64,000 nucleotides of DNA from Roseovarius sp. SCSIO 43702 (lineage in GTDB: Bacteria > Pseudomonadota > Alphaproteobacteria > Rhodobacterales > Rhodobacteraceae), in the NCBI RefSeq assembly GCF_019599045.1, contig NZ_CP080623.1, positions 1,200,501-1,264,500 on the forward strand. Direction: 5' to 3'. Shown in pieces: positions 37,156 to 46,113 of this stretch. Position 1 is the stretch's first letter; each line of letters starts with the position of its first letter. A program made the translations under genes and the position numbers. The notes beneath the pieces are model-generated. The model saw only the letters and a program-made list of their open reading frames with translations. It made no database searches and had not been told where the DNA came from.

Positions 37156-38054
37156 GCGCGGGGTCGCGCCTCGGGCTGTGGATGGCGCTTGTCGGGACGC
37201 TGATCCTGACGCCCGACGCGATGCTGATGCGCCTGTCGGGGATGGACGGGTTGCAGATGGTCGCGTGGCGCGGGCTTTGCATGGGGTCGGTGATGGTGGC
37301 CGGGTGGGCGATCCTGTCGCGCGGCCGGGCGGCCGATGCCCGCGCGCTGGCCAGCCGGGCGGGCGCGGGCGTGATGGCCTGCCAGTTCCTAAACTCGCTT
37401 CTGTTCTGCACCGGCATCGCGATCGCACCGGCGGCGGTGGTGCTTCTGGGCATCGCGACGGTCCCGGTCTGCGCGGCGGTGCTGGGCTGGCTCATCATGG
37501 GCGAGCGGACGCGGGCCGCGACGTGGCTGGCCATCGCGGCGGTGATGGCGGGCATCGTCTATGCCGTGTCCGAGCAGGCGGGGGGCGCGGGCGTGACGCT
37601 CGACACCACTTCGGCGCTTGGCGCGCTGCTGGGGGTGGGGGTGGCGATGGTGCTCGCGCTCAATTTCGTCATCCTGCGCGCGAATCCCGGGATACCGATC
37701 CCGCTTGCCATCGGGGGCGGGGCACTGACGGCGGGGGTGGTCTTCACGCTCGTCACCGGGCCGGAGCAGATGATGCAGGGCGAGCCCTGGGCGATGATGA
37801 CGACGGGGCTCGTGGTCCTGCCGGTGTCCTTCACGCTCCTGTCCTTTGCATCGCGGCACACGGCGGCGGCGAATGTGAGCCTCCTGATGCTGCTCGAGAC
37901 GGTGCTTGGCCCGCTTTGGGTATGGGTGGGGGTCGGCGAGGCACCGACCGCGCGGATGCTGATCGGGGGGGCGTTCGTGGTGATGGTGCTGGCCGTCTAC
38001 ATCGGCACGCAGTCGCGCCGGCGTAGACGCGCGCCGCGGATCGGCGGGCCATAG
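37140..38054 (+). CDS. EamA/DMT family transporter
   Basis: A 304-residue membrane protein with ten helices arranged as two EamA repeats (about residues 8-140 and 155-290). Conserved parts are MVAWRGLCMGSVMV, LIMGERTRAATWLAI and LLMLLETVLGPLWVWVGVGE. DMT carriers export metabolites such as amino acids or take up small molecules. The substrate is not deducible. ATG 37140 overlaps the HAD gene; a GTG at 37152 is an alternative start. Confidence 0.87.
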   Translation: MARPVSAGSRLGLWMALVGTLILTPDAMLMRLSGMDGLQMVAWRGLCMGSVMVAGWAILSRGRAADARALASRAGAGVMACQFLNSLLFCTGIAIAPAAVVLLGIATVPVCAAVLGWLIMGERTRAATWLAIAAVMAGIVYAVSEQAGGAGVTLDTTSALGALLGVGVAMVLALNFVILRANPGIPIPLAIGGGALTAGVVFTLVTGPEQMMQGEPWAMMTTGLVVLPVSFTLLSFASRHTAAANVSLLMLLETVLGPLWVWVGVGEAPTARMLIGGAFVVMVLAVYIGTQSRRRRRAPRIGGP

Positions 38055-38172
38055 CCGGATCAGCGCCGCCCGCGCGCCAAGGTGAAAACACGACATATCC
38101 TGTCGCAAAACCGCGCTACGGCGGCGGTGAGCTGGTGTTCTCTGGACTCGCAACGCGGTGAGGAGAGCGGAG

Positions 38173-39735
38173 ATGGTCCAGAGTGGCGCACGCAGGAAAC
38201 GGGGCGGAGGGCACGCTGGCAACGCCGAGCGGCGCGGGACGGCGACGATCGAGCAGATGCCATGGAATCCGCCGCTCAACATCGACCGCCCGACCGAGCC
38301 GCTCGATCCCGAGGGCGTCGAAGCCATACATCAGGGCGCCATGCGTATCCTAGAGGAGATCGGCATCGAGATCCTGAATCCCGAGGCGCTCGAGATTTTC
38401 CGGAACTCCACGGGGTGCATCATCGACGGCGAGAACCTGAGGATGGAGCGCGATTTCGTGATGGAGCAGATCAAGCTTGCCCCGAGCGAGTGGACGATCA
38501 CGCCACGCAACCCCGATCGCGCCATCACGATCGGCGGCCGGCATCTCAACTTCGGCAACGTGTCTTCGCCGCCGAGCTACTGGGACATGAGCCTTGGCAA
38601 GAAGGTGACGGGCACGCGCGAGATGTGCGCGAACCTCCTGAAGCTGAGCCAGTATTTCAACTGCATCCATTTCACCGGCGGCTATCCGGTGGAGCCGCAG
38701 GACATCCACCCCGGCATCCGGCATCTCGATGTGCTCTACGACAAGCTAACGCTGACCGACAAGGTGACTCACGCCTATTGCCTGGGCCGCGAGCGCGTCG
38801 AGGACGTGATGGAGATGGTGCGCATCGCCGGCGGTCACAGCCACGAGGAGTTCGAGGAAGGTCCGAAGCTTTTCGCCAACATCAATTCGACCTCGCCGCT
38901 CAAGCACGACCTGCCGATGCTGGACGGCTGGATGCGGATGGCGCGACGCAACCAGGCGCTGATCGTGACGCCCTTCACGCTGGCCGGGGCGATGGCCCCC
39001 GTGACCATGGCGGGCGCGGTTGCGCAAAGCATCGCCGAGGCGCTGGTCGCGGTGGTGCTGGCCCAACTGGTGCGGCCGGGCGCCCCGGTGGCGATCGGCA
39101 CTTTCACCTCGAACGTGGACATGAAATCGGGGGCCCCCGCCTTCGGCACGCCGGAATACATGCGCGCCACGCAGATGACAGGGCAACTCGCGCGGTTCTA
39201 CGGCCTGCCGATGCGGGCAAGCGGCGTCTGCGCGGCAAATGTCCCGGACGCTCAGGCGACGTGGGAGACCTCCAACAGCCTCTGGTCGGCGGTGCAGGCC
39301 GGCGCGCACATGGTCTATCACGCCGCCGGCTGGCTCGAGGGCGGACTGATCGCGAGCCCGGAGAAACTCGTCATGGATTGCGAGATATTGCAGCATATCC
39401 AACGCTACATGGACCCGGCGCTGACCGCGACCGGGCCCGACGAAATCGCCATCGACGCGATCCGCGAAGTGGGCGACAAGGGGCATTTCTTCGGCATTCA
39501 GCACACGCAGGATCGCTATACCACCGCGTTCTACCAACCGTTCCTGAGCGATTGGCGGAACTTCGAGGCGTGGGAGGCCGCGGGCGGTGTCTGGACCGCG
39601 CAGCGCGCGCACCAGATGTTCCGCGACATCATCGCGAGCTTCGAGGCGCCGCCGATGGACGAGGCACGCCACGAGGAGCTTCTGGCCTTCGTTGCCCGGC
39701 GCAAGGCCGAGGGCGGCGCGCCGACCGATTTCTGA
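38173..39735 (+). CDS. MttB family methyltransferase, non-pyrrolysine type
   Basis: A 520-residue homologue of trimethylamine methyltransferase MttB, starting at ATG 38173 behind AGGAGAGCGGAG. The TIM-barrel pattern is clear: IGIEILNPEALEIF, FGNVSSPPSYWDM, YFNCIHFTGGYPVEPQDI, TPFTLAGAMAPVTMAGA and GAHMVYHAAGWLEGGL. No in-frame UAG occurs, so it lacks pyrrolysine; such homologues include glycine betaine:corrinoid methyltransferase (MtgB). The partner corrinoid protein is not in the window. A GFA-family gene follows after 11 bases. Confidence 0.88.
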   Translation: MVQSGARRKRGGGHAGNAERRGTATIEQMPWNPPLNIDRPTEPLDPEGVEAIHQGAMRILEEIGIEILNPEALEIFRNSTGCIIDGENLRMERDFVMEQIKLAPSEWTITPRNPDRAITIGGRHLNFGNVSSPPSYWDMSLGKKVTGTREMCANLLKLSQYFNCIHFTGGYPVEPQDIHPGIRHLDVLYDKLTLTDKVTHAYCLGRERVEDVMEMVRIAGGHSHEEFEEGPKLFANINSTSPLKHDLPMLDGWMRMARRNQALIVTPFTLAGAMAPVTMAGAVAQSIAEALVAVVLAQLVRPGAPVAIGTFTSNVDMKSGAPAFGTPEYMRATQMTGQLARFYGLPMRASGVCAANVPDAQATWETSNSLWSAVQAGAHMVYHAAGWLEGGLIASPEKLVMDCEILQHIQRYMDPALTATGPDEIAIDAIREVGDKGHFFGIQHTQDRYTTAFYQPFLSDWRNFEAWEAAGGVWTAQRAHQMFRDIIASFEAPPMDEARHEELLAFVARRKAEGGAPTDF

Positions 39736-39746
39736 GGGCGTTCGAG

Positions 39747-40124
39747 ATGGGCGGCAAGCGCGGAAGCTGTCTTTGCGGACAGGTCACATACCGGGTGGAT
39801 GGGCCGTTGCGGGAGGTCGTGGCGTGCCACTGCACCCAGTGCCGGAAGACGAGCGGGCACTACGTCGCCGCCACCTCCGCCGCGGCGGATGACCTGGCGA
39901 TCTCGGGGGAGGTGACGTGGTACCGCGCCTCCACCACCGCGCGGCGGGGTTTCTGCGCGACATGCGGCAGCAGCCTTTTCTGGGCCCCGGATGGTGAAGC
40001 GCGCTTTTCGATATTCGCAGGCACGCTCGACGGGGCGACCGGTCTTCGGATGACGTCGCAGATCTGCACCCGGAACAAGGGCGACTATTACGACCTGCCG
40101 GACGTGCCGGTCGGGGACGACTGA
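39747..40124 (+). CDS. GFA family zinc protein
   Basis: A 125-residue protein of the glutathione-dependent formaldehyde-activating (GFA) family. It has zinc-ligand cysteines at C8 and C10 (SCLCGQ), C27, C29, C32 (CHCTQC) and C70, C73 (FCATCGSS). Members may bind glutathione or thiol adducts. Being next to an MttB homologue, a role with one-carbon or methylated amine metabolism is possible but unproven. The start is ATG 39747, 12 bases after the upstream stop. Confidence 0.87.
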   Translation: MGGKRGSCLCGQVTYRVDGPLREVVACHCTQCRKTSGHYVAATSAAADDLAISGEVTWYRASTTARRGFCATCGSSLFWAPDGEARFSIFAGTLDGATGLRMTSQICTRNKGDYYDLPDVPVGDD

Positions 40125-40248
40125 GGTCTGCCTGCGCACGGGGCGGTGAGCCGCCGGCCGGGCGGTTCGGGGAGGTGCCGCAGGGTGTCGTTGCGCCTCG
40201 CCCCATCGCGGCCTAGATTGCCCGGCACATGAAGCGGAGGGATGGCCC

Positions 40249-41991
40249 ATGAGCACGCGGCCCGAAGAAAATGTCGCCGATCGCCTCTCGCTTGCCGTGG
40301 TGGGTGCCGTCGCGGGCGTCGCGCTCTACCTGCTGTTCGATCTCGTGCCGGAGATGGTATCGAACCGTCGGCTCGTGCTGCTGCTGGCCACGGTGGGAGC
40401 GAGCTTCTTTGCGGTGCTTCTGGCGCTTCTGGGACCGCAGCCGCTGAGGCGCGCGGCGAGCGCCGCCGGTGCGCTGGCCCTGCCGGCGACGGCGCTTTTC
40501 GTCTGGGCGAGCTTTCGCTTCGACGAGCCGGAACGCTACCTGGAAAGCGGACATGCAGTCGGGGCGCTGGGCTTGCTTCTGGCCATCGCGGCGCCGTTCC
40601 TTGCTTCCGCGCTCGAGGTCGAGGGGGGATGGCGGCGCTATCCGCTTCTTTTCGACACCGCCTGGAGCATCGTCGTGCGATATTCGGCGGCGGGCCTCTT
40701 CGTGGGTGTCGTGTGGGCCGTGCTGCTGCTCTCCGATGCGCTTCTGAGCCTTGTCGGCGTGACGGTGATCGAGGACCTGATCGAGCTCGATCCGGTGCCG
40801 TGGCTCATCAGCGGGATCGCGCTGGGCCTCGGCCTTGCCATCGTCCACGAGCTTCGGGATTACATCTCGGCCTTTCTCTTCATCCAGCTTCTCCGCGTCC
40901 TCCTGCCGCTGCTGCTGATCGTTCTGGTGGTGTTCATCCTCGCCCTGCCGATCCAGGGGCTTTCGGGGCTTTTCGGCACTCTTTCGCCCGCGGCGACGCT
41001 CGCGGGTGTGACCCTCGCCGCCGTGACGCTGATCAGCGCAGTGTTGCACCGGGACGCGGGCGCCGAGGCGGAAGGGCGCATCCTGCGTCGGTCGGCGCAG
41101 GTGCTTTCGGTGCTGATCGTGGTGCCGGCCTCGCTCGCCGTCTATGCCGTGGCGGTGCGGATCGGGCAATACGGTCTCACCCCGGACCGGATCGCCGCGA
41201 TGACCGTCGCGCTCGTCATCCTTGCCTATGCGCTGGGCTACGCCGGGTCGGTGGTGCTGCGCGCGGGGTGGATGGCGCGGATGCGGCGGGTCAATCTGGG
41301 GCTGGCGCTGGTGACGATCGCGGTCGCGGCGCTCTGGCTGACGCCCGTGCTGAACCCCGAACGGATGAGCGCGGCGAGCCAGCTTGCCCGCGCGGAGCGT
41401 GGGGCGGCGCCTGAATCCCTTCCCATATGGGAGTTCACGCATGAGTGGGGTCGCCCCGGAAAGCGCGCGCTCGCGCAGCTTCGCGCCATGGAGGCGCACC
41501 CGCAGCATGAGCGGATCCTCGCGCTTATCGGGCACGCGCGGAATGTCGAGTATCGCTACCAGTTCGAGCTCGAGGCGGACGGGGACACGGCTCCGGGCCT
41601 TGACGGGCTGATCCCGGTGCAACCCGCGGGCGCGACGCTTCCCGAAGGCGCGCTTGACGGACTCTCGGCCCCGCAGCGGCGCAGTCTGAGAGAGGCCTGT
41701 GCGCGGCGGCTGCCCGGCGGGGGGGCGGGCTGCGTGATGGTGGTGGCGGATTTCGACAGCCGCGTCGAAGGGCGGCAGGCGATACTCTTCCTGTTGCACG
41801 CGGGCGGGTTCGTCCAGGTGTCCTCGTATCATTTCCGCGACGACGGTGCGCCCTGGATACGCGGGGTCAACGGGCTCGAGAGCCGTATCGCGCCCGAGAC
41901 GATGGAGCGTATCCAGGCGGGCGAGTTCTCGCTCGAGCCGAGCGAGGGCCGGGTCCTGTCGATCGGGGAACACCGGCTTTACCCCGATTAG
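40249..41991 (+). CDS. DUF4153 membrane protein
   Basis: A 580-residue protein. The first ~370 residues contain about ten membrane helices; the last ~200 residues (from about NPERMSAASQLARAERG) are soluble and probably periplasmic. The helical part has the DUF4153 pattern (RYSAAGLFVGVVWAVLLL, LDPVPWLISGIALGLGLAI). The function is unknown. The gene stands alone, with 124 bases upstream and 67 bases downstream to the H-NOX gene. Confidence 0.82.
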   Translation: MSTRPEENVADRLSLAVVGAVAGVALYLLFDLVPEMVSNRRLVLLLATVGASFFAVLLALLGPQPLRRAASAAGALALPATALFVWASFRFDEPERYLESGHAVGALGLLLAIAAPFLASALEVEGGWRRYPLLFDTAWSIVVRYSAAGLFVGVVWAVLLLSDALLSLVGVTVIEDLIELDPVPWLISGIALGLGLAIVHELRDYISAFLFIQLLRVLLPLLLIVLVVFILALPIQGLSGLFGTLSPAATLAGVTLAAVTLISAVLHRDAGAEAEGRILRRSAQVLSVLIVVPASLAVYAVAVRIGQYGLTPDRIAAMTVALVILAYALGYAGSVVLRAGWMARMRRVNLGLALVTIAVAALWLTPVLNPERMSAASQLARAERGAAPESLPIWEFTHEWGRPGKRALAQLRAMEAHPQHERILALIGHARNVEYRYQFELEADGDTAPGLDGLIPVQPAGATLPEGALDGLSAPQRRSLREACARRLPGGGAGCVMVVADFDSRVEGRQAILFLLHAGGFVQVSSYHFRDDGAPWIRGVNGLESRIAPETMERIQAGEFSLEPSEGRVLSIGEHRLYPD

Positions 41992-42058
41992 TGCAGCTGT
42001 TGAGCGCCTGTTAAGGTTTTGCGGCGATACTCTGCGCCATAAAGGACGGAGACGCGGC

Positions 42059-42646
42059 ATGCATGGGATGATCAATCGCGCGGTGGAGCGCTTCGTGCGC
42101 GATACCTACGGGCGCAGTGCCTGGGGCAGGGTCACGCAGCGGGCGGCGCTGGGGTTTTCCGAGTTCGAGGCGATGCTGAGCTATGACGACGCGCTGACGG
42201 ACCGGGTGATCGCGGCTGCCTCGGCCGTGCTCGGCAAGCCCCGAGACGAGATGCTCGAGGATATCGGCACCTATCTCGTCTCGCATCCGAACGTCGAGGC
42301 GCTCAGGCGCCTCCTGCGCTTCGGGGGCGTGGATTTTCCGGAGTTCCTGCATTCGCTCGACGAGCTTCCGGGCCGCGCGCGGCTGGCGGTGCCGGACCTC
42401 GTGATCCCCGATCTCGACCTGCGCGAACATGGCGCGCAGTTCTACACCCTGCGCGTCCGGCACGAGATGCCGGGTTTCGGTCACGTGATCGTGGGGCTGC
42501 TGCGGGCGATGGCGGATGACTACGGCGCGCTCGTGATGCTCGACCACAAGGGGCGGCGCGAAGGCTGCGAGGTGGTGGAGATACGTCTCCTGTCGGTGAC
42601 CCATGCCGAGGGGCGCAGTTTCGCGCTGAGCGCGGGGGCCATGTGA
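42059..42646 (+). CDS. H-NOX (heme NO-binding) sensor protein
   Basis: A 195-residue cytoplasmic gas sensor. The family start MHGMINRAVERFVRDTYG, the segment DIGTYLVSHPNVEALRRLLRFGG and the proximal-His region FPEFLHSLDEL are typical. The usual YxSxR heme-propionate motif seems replaced by YTLRVRH. H-NOX proteins bind NO through heme and control a partner enzyme. The stop TGA at 42644-42646 touches the ATG of a GGDEF gene, so the two are translationally coupled, the classic H-NOX/diguanylate cyclase pair. Confidence 0.88.
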   Translation: MHGMINRAVERFVRDTYGRSAWGRVTQRAALGFSEFEAMLSYDDALTDRVIAAASAVLGKPRDEMLEDIGTYLVSHPNVEALRRLLRFGGVDFPEFLHSLDELPGRARLAVPDLVIPDLDLREHGAQFYTLRVRHEMPGFGHVIVGLLRAMADDYGALVMLDHKGRREGCEVVEIRLLSVTHAEGRSFALSAGAM

Positions 42647-43687
42647 ATGGACGATGCGCGATTGCCCCTGGCAGAAGCGCTCGAGGTGATCTGCCCCATG
42701 CATCTGCTGGTCGATGCCACGGGGCACGTGGCCCATGCCGGGCCCACGATGCGCAAGCTCTGCGGCGGGAGCGACCCGCGCGGAAGCAGGTTTCTCGAAC
42801 TATTCGAACTGCGGCGGCCGAAACCCGGTGCCACCATGGCCGAGCTGCGGGCGGTTGCGGGGCGCAAGCTGCACCTGCGGATGCGGGCGGCGCCACGAAC
42901 CGACGTGAAGGGCGTGCTGTGGGCCATTCCCGAAACGGGGGCGATGGAGCCGCGCGGCGGGCTGTTGGTGAACCTGTCCTTCGGGATCTCGGTGGTGGAG
43001 GCGATCCGGGACTTCTCGCTCACCAGCGGGGATTTCGCCGCGACCGACCTCACGATCGAGATGCTCTACCTGATCGAGGCGAAGGCGGCGGCGATGGAGG
43101 CGTCGCGGCTGCTCAACCTGCGGCTTCAGGGCGCGAAGATCGCGGCGGAGGAGCAAGCGTTCACGGATCGACTCACGGGTCTTCGCAATCGCCGCGCGCT
43201 CGATCACGTGCTGGGCCAGCTGGCGGGGGCCGAGCAGGATTTCGCGATGGTGCATCTCGACCTCGATCACTTCAAGGCGGTGAACGATACCTACGGTCAC
43301 GCGGCAGGCGATCACGTCCTGCGCGAGGTTGCGCGGATCATGCGCCAGCAGACGCGCGCGGACGATACGTTGGTGCGCACGGGCGGTGACGAATTCGTGC
43401 TGATCCTCGCGCGGCTGACCGAGGCCGAGCGTGTGCACGATATCGCGAGCAGGATCATCGCCCGGCTCGAAGAGCCCATCGCGTTCGGCGGCCGAACCTG
43501 TCGGATCTCGGCCAGCGCGGGATCGGCGCTTTCATGCGACTACGCGCGGCCCGAGCGGGACGTGGCGCGCATGATGGCGGATGCCGACGCGGCGCTCTAC
43601 GCCGCGAAGGCGGCGGGTCGGGGGAGACACGTCTCCTTCACGGAGGGCTTGCGGCAGACGGGCGCCGACAGGGCCTGGCCACCATGA
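42647..43687 (+). CDS. HNOBA-GGDEF diguanylate cyclase, H-NOX partner
   Basis: A 346-residue protein. The N-terminal ~150 residues are of the heme-NO-binding-associated (HNOBA) type, with HLLVDATGHVAHAG, LLVNLSFGISVVEAIRDF and TIEMLYLIEAKAAAMEA. A short coiled helix follows, then a GGDEF domain with active site RTGGDEFVL near residue 246 and DLDHFKAVNDTYGHAAGD. No RxxD inhibitory site is visible before it. It should synthesise cyclic-di-GMP in response to the H-NOX protein's NO state. Confidence 0.9.
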   Translation: MDDARLPLAEALEVICPMHLLVDATGHVAHAGPTMRKLCGGSDPRGSRFLELFELRRPKPGATMAELRAVAGRKLHLRMRAAPRTDVKGVLWAIPETGAMEPRGGLLVNLSFGISVVEAIRDFSLTSGDFAATDLTIEMLYLIEAKAAAMEASRLLNLRLQGAKIAAEEQAFTDRLTGLRNRRALDHVLGQLAGAEQDFAMVHLDLDHFKAVNDTYGHAAGDHVLREVARIMRQQTRADDTLVRTGGDEFVLILARLTEAERVHDIASRIIARLEEPIAFGGRTCRISASAGSALSCDYARPERDVARMMADADAALYAAKAAGRGRHVSFTEGLRQTGADRAWPP

Positions 43688-43989
43688 CGAGAAGGGTGCG
43701 AGACCTCCCTTAACCCGTCCCGGGTCATGGGAGCAACGCCAATCGCCGTCGCGAAAGCTGCGGGGGCTTTCACGGGTCTCCCGAATATCTATCGCAGTAA
43801 GAGGCGCATGGGCTGGACTCGGATGGATAGTTTTCTCTTTCCGGATAGTCGGTCACCTCGGAGAGCCAATCCGCCTCGTGGCCCGTTGGTCGACGGCTTG
43901 CGCCCCACGGTCTCGGTGGCGAAGAGGATGAACCATCGGGGAGCTGTCTCCAATGGCCGTGAACGACGATGGATCCACGCGCCTGCGGG
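43688..43989. other. gene-free flank of the IS relic
   Basis: No open frame here has coding-like composition or a usable ribosome binding site. Positions 43727-44137 contain an accidental plus-strand frame that runs into the IS relic. Nothing is recognised. Confidence 0.4.
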
Positions 43990-44482
43990 GAACGGGTTCG
44001 CGCAACTGGATGCGGAGCCGGCGCATCCAGCACCGTGCGGAGGCGACGATCACGGCGGCGAGGTCGGTGCGTGCAGAGTCTTCGTAGCGGGTCACGATCT
44101 AGTTGGGATGCGCGAGGGTCGGAGGACTTTTCCATAAGATTGCGCCGGCGGTGGATCGTGGGATCGGCGGCATGTCGCAGCTTGCGGTCGCGCTGGCTTG
44201 GGATGTGGCCCGCCCGCCACGCGCGGTGACAAGTCGAGGACGGCTCGGGTGCCGTAGCCGCGGTTCACCGCCACATCGCCCGGCATCGGATGTGCAGCGG
44301 GCGGTTCCGCCGCCGCCTCATCCTGGCCTTGCCGGACGAGAGAGGGATCGCGCGACGCAGGCCCCTGTGGTCCGCCGCCACGTCGACGGCGAGTTGGACG
44401 CGCTTACGAGCACGGGTGTGATCCGCGCCCCCCTTGTTCGTGCCGCCTGCTGGTGCGTGCGGATGATGGAACTCTCGATGAC
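43990..44482 (-). pseudogene. decayed IS5-type transposase fragment
   Basis: On the minus strand, pieces of an IS5-superfamily DDE transposase appear in successive frames. QVIESSIIRTHQQAA (about 44435-44482) corresponds to the first catalytic Asp region, usually QVIDSTxxRAHQHAAG. VNRGYGTRAVLDL (about 44230-44275) corresponds to the second Asp region, usually ADRGYD. Then HIPSQRDRKLRHAADPTIHR (about 44140-44212) and RYEDSARTDLAAVIVASAR (about 44030-44090) match the C-terminal end. At least two frameshifts separate them and both catalytic Asp are changed, so it is inactive. Terminal repeats were not found. Confidence 0.65.
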
Positions 44483-44485
44483 TTG

Positions 44486-44865
44486 AAGTCCGGTGATTTG
44501 TCTCAGGCGGTCAGATGCCTGCACCGAGCCCCCGCCGTGACCCGGCGATGACCCGGAACCGTCACGTGAGGGCATGGCGATTGGTCAGATCGTGCGAAAG
44601 TGCACCATCGGTCATCCATCCGGGGCAACGTGTTCGGGAGAAGCGCCTGTTACTCCCTTTTCAGAACCGTTCAGCCGGAGATCCGCCATGCAAATTCATA
44701 TCGCTGCCGGCGGTGCTCCGAGATCGGCGGTCCCAAGGCACCCCGTTCAGGAGGACGGTTCCGGGCGAGCGGAGCCGATGACCTCTCGGGCGCCCGGTGA
44801 TTGAGCCAGGCGAGACCTGCGCATAGGCTGGTCACAGCGACGCAGGGTATGAGAGGTCGGGGCGG
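44486..44865. other. gene-free stretch before the ADP-ribosylglycohydrolase-like gene
   Basis: This 380-base stretch shows only accidental short frames. On the minus strand the part next to 44482 may once have been the 5' half of the transposase, but I see no convincing similarity. The promoter of the next gene must lie near its right end. Confidence 0.35.
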
Positions 44866-45684
44866 ATGATGCGGAAACCCTTCAGCGAGGATCAGGCCCA
44901 TGGCATGCTTGTCGGGCTGGCGGTGGGCGAAGGGATCGCGGCCCGTGCTTCGGGCCGGAGCGGTCCCCCGGATGGCACGATGCCCCTCGCCCCCGCGCCG
45001 TGGGCGTCGGTCACCTCCCAGACCTTCTGCATTGCGCAGATGTTGCGATCGGCCAACGGGTGGGACGCCGAGGACGCCATGAAACGCCTGATCAACTGGC
45101 GCGACTTCGGATACCTTGCCGGCGCGGCCGGCCGCGCGACCCCGGACTCCGAAACCGGCGCGGCGCTCGCGGCATTCGAGGCGACGGGAAATCCCTACGG
45201 CGCCGGTGACAGCGCGGGACGCCACGCGGCGCTGGCGGTGGCGCGGGTGGCTCCGGTCGTTCTGGCCTATGGCGCGATGCGCGAAAGCGCCATGGCCGTG
45301 GCGCAGCTGCAGGCGCGGCTCACGCATCCAGACCGGCCGTCGCAGGCTGCGGCGGCCAACCTGGCCGAGGTCCTGGCCAGCGGGGATCGTGGCCTGATGC
45401 CGCGGCCCGACGCGCCGTCCGAGCCGGTTTCGGAGGAGCTCAGAAGCACGTTGCATGCCGCGTTCTGGGCGCTCGCACAGGCCGATACATTCCCGGACGC
45501 GATGGAGGCCATCGCCCGGCTGGACGGCGAGACGCGGGCGGCGGGTGCGATCGTGGGCCAGGTCGCGGGACGGCTCTGGGGCTACGCCGGTATTCCCGAA
45601 TCCTGGCGCGAGGCGTTGCACGATCATGACAAGATCCTTGTCACCGCCGACGATCTTCATGCTATGCGGCCCATAGATGTCTGA
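44866..45684 (+). CDS. ADP-ribosylglycohydrolase-like protein without metal ligands
   Basis: A 272-residue protein of the ADP-ribosylglycohydrolase fold. The N-terminal AHGMLVGLAVGEGI and C-terminal GAIVGQVAGRLWGYAGIPESWR match the family. The Mg2+-binding motifs do not: the usual TDDT is TSQT (in SVTSQTF) and the usual GGDTDT is DGETRA. All the metal-ligand Asp residues seen there are replaced, so hydrolysis of ADP-ribose is unlikely. It may be a binding pseudoenzyme. The next gene follows after 15 bases, so they are co-transcribed. Confidence 0.75.
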   Translation: MMRKPFSEDQAHGMLVGLAVGEGIAARASGRSGPPDGTMPLAPAPWASVTSQTFCIAQMLRSANGWDAEDAMKRLINWRDFGYLAGAAGRATPDSETGAALAAFEATGNPYGAGDSAGRHAALAVARVAPVVLAYGAMRESAMAVAQLQARLTHPDRPSQAAAANLAEVLASGDRGLMPRPDAPSEPVSEELRSTLHAAFWALAQADTFPDAMEAIARLDGETRAAGAIVGQVAGRLWGYAGIPESWREALHDHDKILVTADDLHAMRPIDV

Positions 45685-45699
45685 TTGAAAGGAAATGCC

Positions 45700-46089
45700 A
45701 TGAGCGTGTTCGACGAGGATCTGTTCAGGAAAGGGCTCGAGCAGCGCAAGGCGACGCTCGGGGCCGAGTATGTCGAGGCCAACCTCGCCAAGGCGGATGA
45801 TTTCACCCGGCCGTTCCAGGAGGCGATGACCGCGTGGTGCTGGGGCTTCGGCTGGGGTGACGAGGTGATTGCGCCCAAGACCCGCTCGATGATGAACCTC
45901 GCGATGCTGGGCGCGTTGGGCAAGCTCCACGAGTGGGAGACGCATTGCCGCGGCGCCCTCACAAACGGGGTGAGCGTCGAGGAAATCCGCGCGATCTGTC
46001 ACGTGATCGCGATCTATTGCGGTGTGCCGCAGGGGCTTGAGTGTTTCCGGGTGGCCCGGAAAGTCCTCGAAGCGGAGGGGCGCATATAA
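45700..46089 (+). CDS. carboxymuconolactone decarboxylase family protein
   Basis: A 129-residue helical protein starting at ATG 45700 behind AAAGGAAATGCC. It has the PcaC-like pattern AWCWGFGWGDEVIAPKTRSMMNLAMLGALG and HCRGALTNGVSVEEIRAICHVIAIYCGVPQG. PcaC acts in protocatechuate degradation, but no other pca gene is here, so this is better called a family member. No CXXC peroxidase motif of the AhpD type is present. It is paired with the ADP-ribosylglycohydrolase-like gene. Confidence 0.85.
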   Translation: MSVFDEDLFRKGLEQRKATLGAEYVEANLAKADDFTRPFQEAMTAWCWGFGWGDEVIAPKTRSMMNLAMLGALGKLHEWETHCRGALTNGVSVEEIRAICHVIAIYCGVPQGLECFRVARKVLEAEGRI

Positions 46090-46113
46090 AGCGCGGCGGA
46101 TCCGCGCGAGCGG

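Noticed and set aside
43727..44137. 136-residue plus-strand gene
   Set aside because: It runs over the antisense of the transposase relic, has poor composition and no ribosome binding site.
44671..46002. 443-residue minus-strand frame opposite the ADP-ribosylglycohydrolase-like gene
   Set aside because: A shadow frame; the plus-strand genes have family matches and ribosome binding sites.
45700..46089. A protocatechuate degradation gene (pcaC)
   Set aside because: The family fits, but no other pca gene is near and the partner is an ADP-ribosylglycohydrolase-like protein, so the specific name is not supported.
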